Assembly (NCBI GenBank): GCA_026394855.1
Contig: JAPLZT010000067.1
Span: 1-6,625 of the forward strand
DNA from: Candidatus Woesebacteria bacterium
GTDB taxonomy: Bacteria > Patescibacteriota > Microgenomatia > UBA8517
Reading direction: 5' to 3'
DNA length: 6,625 bases
The notes below the pieces were generated by a model. That model was not told the origin of the DNA, searched no databases, and was given only the letters and a program-made list of their open reading frames with translations. Position numbers and translations under genes: made by a program. The number at the start of each line of letters is the position of its first letter. Within the stretch, counting starts at the first letter, position 1. Shown in pieces: positions 1-4,646 of the stretch.

Positions 1-1016
1 GTTGCAAAAAAGAAATTATTTAATCCAACTCCCAACATGGGTTTATAACAGCATTCAAAAACACTCCGTAGTTTACTGCGGAGATGAATTGAACGCTGAT
101 ATGTCATCCTCCTTTGGAGGGAAACCCCGCTCTTTTGAACGGGGAGGGTGTCATTAGAAAAGGCTTCTATCGCCTTACCCGCTAAAACAACCCTTTCTTT
201 ATAACTTTCTTTTACAGTAATGCCTAGAGGCATTACTGAAGATGCAACCGCAAATAAAAGAGATAGACCAATTAATGCAAGCGGCAAGAACGCTTTCGTT
301 TTCTCAACAATCTTTGGAAAATTATTCATGACAAAAAAAAGTATTATGACAAGAAAAACTCCAATTATTGCATTTAGTGAAAGCGTCAAAAGCAACGACA
401 ATGCTACAACAACAAAGAGAAAAAGTCGCCTTTTACTTTTAAAAGATAAGGTAATAAGAAATGAAACAACAACAAATCCGGCAAAAGAATTGGGATGGGA
501 AAATGTGGAATAAGCTCTCATTAGGCTTTTTCCAAAAAAATTCATTAAAGAAATTCCCGGAGTTAATGAGGTAAAACTTCTTTCACCTAATAAATATAGT
601 GGTCCGCCAATTGTTTTCTGAAATATAAACTGCAGAAGTCCAATTAGGAAAATGATCGCTAAAGAAAGGGAAAGTGCTGAAACAATTGTTTTTTTTAGCA
701 TATGTAAATCACAGGAATAAAAATAAAGTCCCAGAACAACTAATTTAAAAACAACTATCCATTTTAATAAGGCTACTATCGGAATTTGAGCAAAGACGCA
801 ATTTACTAAAGCAAAAATAATAATGGGTAGTAATAACAAATAAAGTCTTTTTTTAATGTATGGTAAAAGTAAAACTATCAGGATATCCGTTAGATAAATC
901 GCGGGGGAAAGGTAATCAACCCTTAAACCATGTATGTAGGAAAATTGCGGCCAGAAGTGATATGCAAGTTGGGTGGGTAGTAAAAAAACAAGTGCAAATA
1001 CTATTAATCTCTCCAC
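1..1016 (-). CDS. O-antigen ligase-family polytopic membrane protein (partial, C-terminal end off left edge)
   Basis: A minus-strand frame open from a GTG at 1016 to the window edge gives 338 codons without a stop. The product is very hydrophobic, with many membrane segments. Family-like marks are an N-terminal LPTQ..HFWP..RVDYLSP..YLTD block (residues 13-44), RAYSTFSHPNSFAGF (167-181) and P..GVGLNNF (326-335), the last being the usual start of the large external loop in Wzy/WaaL-type proteins. Such proteins join or polymerise lipid-linked glycans at the outer face of the membrane; the substrate here cannot be told. GTG was chosen because TAA lies directly upstream in frame and the hallmark block starts a few residues in. 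It begins 4 bp after the jag remnant stop (1021), so it is probably translationally coupled; an AGGA lies at 1032-1035. Residues about 288-322 are encoded by hairpin-rich DNA and include a likely 8-residue insertion (311-318). Family assignment is strong, exact role open. Confidence 0.85.
   Translation of the reverse strand, partial: MERLIVFALVFLLPTQLAYHFWPQFSYIHGLRVDYLSPAIYLTDILIVLLLPYIKKRLYLLLLPIIIFALVNCVFAQIPIVALLKWIVVFKLVVLGLYFYSCDLHMLKKTIVSALSLSLAIIFLIGLLQFIFQKTIGGPLYLLGERSFTSLTPGISLMNFFGKSLMRAYSTFSHPNSFAGFVVVSFLITLSFKSKRRLFLFVVVALSLLLTLSLNAIIGVFLVIILFFVMNNFPKIVEKTKAFLPLALIGLSLLFAVASSVMPLGITVKESYKERVVLAGKAIEAFSNDTLPVQKSGVSLQRRMTYQRSIHLRSKLRSVFECCYKPMLGVGLNNFFFA
53..89. repeat. Palindromic element inside the ligase reading frame
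   Basis: CTCCGTAG (64-71), a TTTA loop (72-75) and CTGCGGAG (76-83) form an 8-bp stem with one G-T position. Outer arms ATTCA (53-57) and TGAAT (85-89) extend the symmetry. It lies within the O-antigen-ligase frame and encodes HLRSKLRS (residues 311-318). Removing these 24 nt restores the spacing I expect between the conserved Arg and the P..GVGLNNF motif, which suggests a mobile palindrome inserted in frame. The palindrome is seen directly; the mobility is inferred. Confidence 0.6.
102..154. repeat. Double-hairpin REP-like element with TGTCAT ends
   Basis: Two adjacent hairpins are CCTCC-TTT-GGAGG (108-120) and CCCCGCTC-TTTT-GAACGGGG (125-144, one imperfect pair, G-U when read as minus-strand RNA). 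The hexamer TGTCAT occurs as a direct repeat on both sides (102-107 and 149-154). The block is far more GC-rich than its surroundings and is translated in frame as part of the ligase gene. Its architecture resembles REP-type elements moved by RAYT (TnpA-REP) transposases, but no such gene is in the window. Alternatively it is coding sequence that happens to fold, since the encoded SLQRR looks native. Confidence 0.45.
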
Positions 1017-1020
1017 TTAG

Positions 1021-1453
1021 TTACTTTTTTATCCTAACAATAAGAAATCTTTCTTTGCCTTCTCCCTGAGATTCTGTTTCTAATTCCTTATCTTCTGAGA
1101 GAGTAAGGTGAATAATTCTTCTTTGGTTAGGTGTTAAATTGTACAAATATTGAGGTTCGCCCGTTTCTTTGGCTCTTACTCCAGTCTCCCACATTAACGG
1201 TAATTCTTACCCATTCCTCAAAGTTTTTCCTTGCAATCATTCCCAAAATCGTCTGAATTGCCGTCAGGGTTTCTCCCTGTCTGCCTATAAGAAGACCTGT
1301 TTCTTCGTCTGTTTCAAGGTTTATAAGTACCGCCTGACCTTCTTCGTCAGAGGTAACGTTAACCTTAGCCAATGAACCCATAAGGGATAGAAGCTTAATT
1401 GCAGACTCTTCAATCTTTTTTAGTTTATCTTTAGATACGCTTTTATTTTCCAT
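1021..1453 (-). pseudogene. jag: Jag/KhpB-type KH-R3H RNA-binding protein, frameshifted with internal deletion
   Basis: Jag (KhpB, SpoIIIJ-associated) is a cytoplasmic RNA-binding protein usually encoded next to yidC. From ATG 1453 the first frame reads a KH domain with its GxxG loop (IGRQG, residues 56-60) and the family-typical ITVNVGDW (84-91), then diverges and stops at 1127-1129. From about 1176 another frame reads RAKETGEPQYLYNLTPNQRRIIH... to a TAA at 1021-1023; this is a good R3H domain (R-x-x-x-H in QRRIIH). The charged linker of about 17 residues normally joining GDW to the RAKETG part is missing, so a frame-changing deletion lies near 1174-1181. The start overlaps the yidC end by 34 bp; GGGGAGG upstream may be its ribosome site, with a long 15-nt spacing. 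An upstream TTG (1477) has no ribosome site. It may be a real lesion or an assembly error. Confidence 0.85.
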
Positions 1454-2238
1454 ATTGTATTTGATAAACCTCCCCAACCCGAAGTTTTATATTGCTGCCA
1501 AACTTGAAATGCCGAAAAAACCGCCCAGTAAAGAGCAAGACCGGAAGAAAAACTCATACCAAAAATTAAAGTCATTAAAGGAAACATATAAGTTGTCGAT
1601 TTTTGCATAGAGGCCTGCATATCATCCCCTTTTTCGGGAGTTTTAGATGCCATCTTCTCTTCAATCTTAATCGCAGGAAGCATCATTAGGGAAGATGCAA
1701 GCTGCAAGAGTGCCGCTAAAAGCAAGATTGGACCCGGGATAGGAACCGGAAAATTAGGAACTTTAAAAACATCGGGCTTGGTTATATTCATGTACAAAAA
1801 TTGGGTAGATAGTGTTTCTTCCTGTTTAAATTTTAACGGTTGATACAAATAGGAATTAATTTTTTCCATTCCGCCTGGTCCGCTAACCAAAACCTTAGAA
1901 AAAACACTAAAAAGAGCAATTAAAACAACTATTTGCAAAAGATAGGGGAGGCATCCCGCTCCCGGATTAATTCCTTTTTCTTTATAAAAATCGGCTTGGG
2001 CCTTCATTAACCCCGTCTTATCGTTTTTGTATTTCTCTTTTAATTTTTTAAGCTGGGGCTCGGCATCTTTAATCTTTTTCATTGACATCATATAAGGCTT
2101 AGTTAGAGGATTAAGAACAAACCTTAAAAAAAGGCTGAAAACAATGATAGCAAGGCCCATGTTGTGCCATAGGATTCCATAGAAAAATATAAGTCCGTTT
2201 GCCAAAGGCTGAACTAGTATTATATTAAAAATATTCAT
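1420..2238 (-). CDS. yidC: YidC/Oxa1 membrane protein insertase
   Basis: YidC inserts and folds membrane proteins alone or with the Sec translocon. This 272-residue protein is the short monoderm type, without the large periplasmic domain of proteobacteria. The first core membrane segment carries the conserved groove arginine (SLFLRF, R39). A charged cytoplasmic hairpin follows at 51-90 (C1 region), then NPGAGCLPYLLQIVVLIALFSVF (91-113), a third segment (170-187) and the paired C-terminal segments (216-250) ending FQVWQQY. There is no lipoprotein cysteine near the N-terminus. The ATG overlaps the yidD stop as ATGA (2235-2238), so translation is probably coupled. Its end overlaps the jag start. 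Length and motifs are complete. Confidence 0.96.
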   Translation of the reverse strand: MNIFNIILVQPLANGLIFFYGILWHNMGLAIIVFSLFLRFVLNPLTKPYMMSMKKIKDAEPQLKKLKEKYKNDKTGLMKAQADFYKEKGINPGAGCLPYLLQIVVLIALFSVFSKVLVSGPGGMEKINSYLYQPLKFKQEETLSTQFLYMNITKPDVFKVPNFPVPIPGPILLLAALLQLASSLMMLPAIKIEEKMASKTPEKGDDMQASMQKSTTYMFPLMTLIFGMSFSSGLALYWAVFSAFQVWQQYKTSGWGGLSNTIWKIKAYLKIN

Positions 2239-2423
2239 ATAACAGGATCATATCCAGAACCCCCAAAGGGGTTGCACCTTAAAAATCTTTTAAACCCTAA
2301 AAACGAACCCCTAAATAGTCCGTATTTATTAACTGCGTCCTTAGTATAATTACTGCATGTTGGCTGAAACCTGCAGCCGGGTCCAAAAACAAGTCTTAAA
2401 ATTCTGGAAAAATATCGAATCAT
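2235..2423 (-). CDS. yidD: Membrane protein insertion efficiency factor YidD
   Basis: A 62-residue protein of the YidD family, a small membrane-associated factor that assists YidC-dependent insertion. It has the family pattern GPGCRFQPTCSNY (14-26) and RFLRCNPFGGSGYDPV (46-61), with the three conserved cysteines at 17, 23 and 50. It is a little shorter than most homologues, mainly at the N-terminus. ATG 2423 directly follows the rnpA stop (TAA 2424-2426) with no gap, and its TGA overlaps the yidC ATG. This gives the common rpmH-rnpA-yidD-yidC order. Confidence 0.96.
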   Translation of the reverse strand: MIRYFSRILRLVFGPGCRFQPTCSNYTKDAVNKYGLFRGSFLGFKRFLRCNPFGGSGYDPVI

Positions 2424-2768
2424 TTATTTGTATAAATTAGCTTCCTTAAGGGCAATTCTTACCTCGTTAATAATCTCCTCCGTTGATTTTCTTAATATTT
2501 TTTGTTTAGCAAGAAAGACAATGTCTTGTCCGCTTTTTAATTGTCCAAGTTCATATCTGACTGCCGCCTTCATTGCTCTTTTGACCCTATTTCTATTTGT
2601 TGACTCGGGAGAAATTTTGTTTGAAACAATAAATCCAAAACTGGACACATCTGCGTCTTTCCTGTCAAATACAGCTATGCCAAAAGAATCAGATTGGGTA
2701 ATTTCTCCCATCTTTTCCACCCGCTCAAACCTACTGACTCCTTTTAGTGTATATTTTGTTGCAAGCAT
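2424..2768 (-). CDS. rnpA: Ribonuclease P protein component
   Basis: A 114-residue basic protein that binds RNase P RNA and helps process the 5' ends of precursor tRNAs. The RNR signature is seen at residues 56-71 (STNRNRVKRAMKAAVR), preceded by a short beta-rich N-terminal part (GFIVSNKIS) and an N-terminal YTLKGVSRFERV segment typical of the family. The C-terminal helix IINEVRIALKEANLY is also as expected. ATG 2768 shares one base with the rpmH stop (TAATG), and the TAA abuts the yidD ATG, so expression is coupled to both neighbours. The RNase P RNA gene is not in the window. Confidence 0.96.
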   Translation of the reverse strand: MLATKYTLKGVSRFERVEKMGEITQSDSFGIAVFDRKDADVSSFGFIVSNKISPESTNRNRVKRAMKAAVRYELGQLKSGQDIVFLAKQKILRKSTEEIINEVRIALKEANLYK

Positions 2769-2908
2769 TAGAGGCTAAGTTTAACTCTTCCTTTATTTCT
2801 TCTCTTTTTAAGAACAAGTCTTCCTTTGAATGTCGCCATCCTGGCCCTAAAGCCATGAACTCTTACTCTTTTGGTTTTACTTGGTTGGTATGTCCTTTTT
2901 GTAGCCAC
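2768..2908 (-). CDS. rpmH: 50S ribosomal protein L34
   Basis: A 46-codon gene with a GTG start, encoding a very basic protein with the L34 signature: [23 protein letters not shown] (residues 4-26), then [19 protein letters not shown] to the end. L34 is a small protein of the large ribosomal subunit. GTG 2908 was chosen because (M)ATKRTYQPS matches the usual N-terminus and no ATG lies nearby upstream in frame. No clear Shine-Dalgarno is present (only GGGA just before the start), which fits the very short predicted leader. It is the first gene of the leftward cluster, next to dnaA as in many bacteria. Confidence 0.95.
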   Translation of the reverse strand: MATKRTYQPSKTKRVRVHGFRARMATFKGRLVLKKRRNKGRVKLSL

Positions 2909-2921
2909 GTCCCAATTTTAA

Positions 2922-2950
2922 ATTAAAAATTACAAATTATCAATTGACAA
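2922..2950 (-). promoter_or_regulatory. Predicted sigma70-type promoter of the rpmH operon
   Basis: Read on the minus strand, TTGTCA (2950-2945) and TTTAAT (2927-2922) are 17 bp apart, each matching the consensus at five of six positions. Transcription would begin near 2915, leaving a leader of about seven bases before the rpmH GTG. That agrees with the absence of a ribosome-binding site. A perfect DnaA box lies 17 bp upstream of the -35. This is a sequence-only prediction. Confidence 0.5.
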
Positions 2951-2958
2951 ACTGGGTC

Positions 2959-2987
2959 TTGACTAATTGTGGATAACTCAGTAAATA
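2959..2987 (+). promoter_or_regulatory. Weak candidate dnaA promoter overlapping a DnaA box
   Basis: TTGACT (2959-2964) and TAAATA (2982-2987) are separated by 17 bp. The -10 is a poor match (three of six), so this is tentative. If real, the DnaA box at 2968-2976 lies between the two elements, where DnaA binding would repress its own gene, as is known for dnaA in several bacteria. No better sigma70 pair was found closer to the gene. Confidence 0.3.
2968..2976 (-). promoter_or_regulatory. Perfect DnaA box upstream of dnaA
   Basis: TGTGGATAA is the exact reverse complement of the consensus TTATCCACA. It is the only perfect box in the rpmH-dnaA intergenic region and points opposite to the boxes after dnaA. 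It could serve in autoregulation of dnaA and rpmH or as an accessory origin element. Confidence 0.8.
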
Positions 2988-3077
2988 GTACACAGTGCAA
3001 AGTACAAAGTACTTAGAAACTTCTGGCTCTCCTGCTCTTTGAAAAACTACGTACTATGTACTCTGTACTAAGTACTA
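2986..3077. repeat. Facing arrays of 7-bp GTAC repeats forming a long inverted repeat before dnaA
   Basis: The left array has four 7-mers: AGTACAC, AGTGCAA, AGTACAA and AGTACTT (2987-3014). The right array has four 7-mers: ACGTACT, ATGTACT, CTGTACT and AAGTACT (3049-3076). As 31-bp arms (2986-3016 and 3047-3077) they are reverse complements at 24 of 31 positions, around a 30-bp spacer. In dnaA mRNA this would fold into a long imperfect hairpin ending six bases before the start codon. It could gate translation, bind a protein at each repeat, or form a cruciform near the origin. No function can be assigned. Confidence 0.75.
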
Positions 3078-3083
3078 AATTTT

Positions 3084-4457
3084 ATGGATATAGATAAAAT
3101 TTCTACATGGAACGACGCACTGCAATCAATAAAGGTTTCTGTTTCATCAGCAATATTTTCAACATGGTTTTCCCAAACCCATATTGCAGAAATTATACCA
3201 ACTGACGAAAGATTCTTAATAGAAATCGGCTGTAACTCTTCATTTGTCAAAAACACAATCGAGACAAGATATTTCGGTCTGGTACAGGACACATTAACAA
3301 AAATACTGGGAAAACCCTGTGATTTAACCTTTGTTATTAAAAATGTTCCTTCCCAAAAAGAGGCTGGTAGTAAAACCATTACCCCGCTTTTTGAAATAAA
3401 AGAGGAGAGGCTGGATGAAGAATTTACAAACATTCTTTTAAGGGCAAGGATCAGACCCGGGCATACTTTTGAAAATTTCGCGGTTTCTTCTTCAAACCAA
3501 ATGGCCCATGCCGCAGCGGAAGCAGTTGCCCAAAGTCCGGGGAAAGCATACAACCCTCTCTTTATTTGGGGGGGCGTTGGTGTAGGCAAAACCCATTTAA
3601 TGGTTTCTGTGGCCCATGAAGTATTAAAGAAAGGTTCCGAAACAAAAGTTTACTTCTGTACGGGTGAGGATTTCACAAACGATATTGTTGAAGGAATCAG
3701 AAATAAAACCACTCAGGCCTTTAGAAACAAATATAGAAAATTAGACATTCTTTTAGTTGATGATATTCAGTTTATTGCCGGGAAAGATTCCGTTCAGGAG
3801 GAGTTTTTCCACACATTTAATGCGGTTACTTCCGCGGGGGGACAGATTATACTAACTTCGGACAAGCCTCCTTCGGAGATATCCAAACTAGAAGAAAGGT
3901 TGAGAAGCAGATTTGAAGCAGGGCTTATTGTAGATATTGCCCCTCCTGATTTTGAACTAAGATGCGCAATTACCCAGATTAAGTCAAAAGAAAAAGGGTT
4001 GGCTCTTGAGATGGATCAGGTACAACTCATTGCATCAAACCTTGAATCAGCCAGAAAAATAGAAGGGTTTCTTGTAAACCTTCTAACTCAAATAAAAATT
4101 AAAAAAGTCCCCCTAACCAATGAATTAATAGAAACTTCATTGGGTAAGGGGGTTGAAACAAACGGGAAGATGGCAAAAAAGACTCCCGAGGAAATCTTTG
4201 ACACGGTTTCTAAATATTATCAGATAGGTAAAAGGGTATTGTTGGGAGATTCCAGGGCAAGGCCGATTGCCAGACCCCGCCAAATTTTAATGTATTTACT
4301 TCGAACAGAACTTCAAATGCCTTTTGAAGAGGTGGGGAGATTAATTGGGGGAAGAGACCATTCAACTGTTATGCATGCTGTTAATAAAATAACCTCTCTT
4401 GCCTCAACCGATGTGCAAATCCGTGAGGATATCTTGGGTATAAAAAACAAGATTTGA
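3084..4457 (+). CDS. dnaA: Chromosomal replication initiator protein DnaA
   Basis: A 457-residue AAA+ initiator that binds DnaA boxes and melts the origin when bound to ATP. Domain I (about 1-87) has the WNDALQ...FSTWFSQT start; a short linker (about 88-120) follows. Domain III carries Walker A GGVGVGKT (163-170), Walker B ILLVDD (222-227), sensor I ILTSD (256-260) and the arginine finger in RLRSRF (R276). Domain IV ends with the DNA-binding signature GGRDHSTVMHA (422-432). All key residues are present. Small departures are GVGVGKT where many homologues have GVGLGKT, and FEAGL where FEWGL is common. No Shine-Dalgarno precedes ATG 3084, and a large inverted repeat ends at 3077. The gene lies between two groups of DnaA sites and reads toward the predicted oriC. 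Confidence 0.98.
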   Translation: MDIDKISTWNDALQSIKVSVSSAIFSTWFSQTHIAEIIPTDERFLIEIGCNSSFVKNTIETRYFGLVQDTLTKILGKPCDLTFVIKNVPSQKEAGSKTITPLFEIKEERLDEEFTNILLRARIRPGHTFENFAVSSSNQMAHAAAEAVAQSPGKAYNPLFIWGGVGVGKTHLMVSVAHEVLKKGSETKVYFCTGEDFTNDIVEGIRNKTTQAFRNKYRKLDILLVDDIQFIAGKDSVQEEFFHTFNAVTSAGGQIILTSDKPPSEISKLEERLRSRFEAGLIVDIAPPDFELRCAITQIKSKEKGLALEMDQVQLIASNLESARKIEGFLVNLLTQIKIKKVPLTNELIETSLGKGVETNGKMAKKTPEEIFDTVSKYYQIGKRVLLGDSRARPIARPRQILMYLLRTELQMPFEEVGRLIGGRDHSTVMHAVNKITSLASTDVQIREDILGIKNKI

Positions 4458-4481
4458 GAATATCTTTTTCAACCTGTCCAC

Positions 4482-4490
4482 TTATCAACA
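4482..4490 (+). promoter_or_regulatory. DnaA box (one mismatch), first copy of a 14-bp repeat
   Basis: TTATCAACA differs from the consensus TTATCCACA at one position. It lies in the 14-mer TCCACTTATCAACA (4477-4490), repeated exactly at 4587-4600, 110 bp downstream. Confidence 0.65.
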
Positions 4491-4502
4491 ACTTAAGAGT
4501 AT

Positions 4503-4511
4503 TTATCCACA
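4503..4511 (+). promoter_or_regulatory. Perfect DnaA box in oriC
   Basis: TTATCCACA matches the consensus at every position. It lies 12 bp before a weaker box CTATCAACA (4515-4523), giving two nearly helically phased sites on the same face. It is the likely high-affinity site of the origin. Confidence 0.85.
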
Positions 4512-4514
4512 AAA

Positions 4515-4523
4515 CTATCAACA
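4515..4523 (+). promoter_or_regulatory. Degenerate DnaA box
   Basis: CTATCAACA differs from the consensus at two positions. It has the same orientation as, and close spacing to, the perfect box at 4503-4511, so cooperative loading is plausible. Taken alone it would not be called. Confidence 0.4.
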
Positions 4524-4591
4524 CTTCGGTGGCCTCAGTGTAAACACTAATGTTTTCCGAAAGTTATGTTTAATTCAAGAGAGTTTTCCAC

Positions 4592-4600
4592 TTATCAACA
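4592..4600 (+). promoter_or_regulatory. DnaA box adjoining the trio element
   Basis: TTATCAACA has one mismatch to the consensus and is overlapped by a second box-like 9-mer, TTTTCCACT (4584-4592). Four bases (4601-4604) separate it from the trios, in the orientation in which DnaA bound here would extend onto them. It is the likely anchor for strand opening. Confidence 0.7.
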
Positions 4601-4604
4601 GTCT

Positions 4605-4622
4605 CTACTACTAGTACTACTA
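4605..4622 (+). promoter_or_regulatory. DnaA-trio element of the basal unwinding system
   Basis: Six consecutive triplets read CTA CTA CTA GTA CTA CTA. On the opposite strand, read 3' to 5', these are GAT GAT GAT CAT GAT GAT, so five of six match the favoured trio. The DNA is also a tandem 9-mer, TACTACTAG twice (4606-4623). It is followed by an A/T-rich tract. In B. subtilis DnaA filaments grow from the adjacent boxes onto such trios on single-stranded DNA to open the duplex. Confidence 0.75.
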
Positions 4623-4646
4623 GTTAAATAAGGTAAAATACTAAAT

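Larger units (their letters stand above)
4458..4646. other. Predicted replication origin (oriC) between dnaA and dnaN
   Basis: This 189-bp gap without a gene contains four DnaA boxes or near-boxes in the same orientation (4482, 4503, 4515, 4592), DnaA-trio-like triplets (4605-4622) and an AT-rich stretch (4624-4646) running into the dnaN ATG. The order of box, short spacer, trios and AT-rich DNA is that of the basal unwinding system defined in Bacillus subtilis, which also lies between dnaA and dnaN. A small dyad, AGTGT-AA-ACACT, sits at 4537-4548. The origin call rests on position and motifs. Confidence 0.85.

Noticed and set aside
220..513. Plus-strand open frame of 97 codons
   Set aside because: It is antisense to the ligase gene, which has a clear family-like protein on the minus strand; this frame has low-complexity Lys/Thr/Asn content and no recognisable motif.
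1127..1180. Programmed frameshift joining the two jag halves
   Set aside because: No slippery heptamer is seen at the junction, and a frameshift would not restore the missing linker; a deletion explains it better.
2428..2778. Plus-strand open frame of 116 codons
   Set aside because: It lies exactly opposite rnpA, whose RNR motif is unmistakable; the plus-strand product is a shadow.
2986..3077. CRISPR-like repeat array
   Set aside because: The units are 7 bp with no spacers between them and occur in two opposing blocks; this is a tandem and inverted repeat, not a CRISPR array.
2986..3077. Rho-independent terminator
   Set aside because: The arms are long, AT-rich and imperfect with no following T-run on either strand, and no gene ends into it.
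3068..3589. Minus-strand open frame of 173 codons
   Set aside because: It is antisense to the dnaA N-terminal and Walker A region; dnaA motifs leave no doubt about the coding strand.
4455..4457. TGA as a sense codon (recoded glycine as in some CPR lineages)
   Set aside because: DnaA ends at its normal C-terminus here, the following frame stops after about 13 codons, and yidD also ends properly at TGA.
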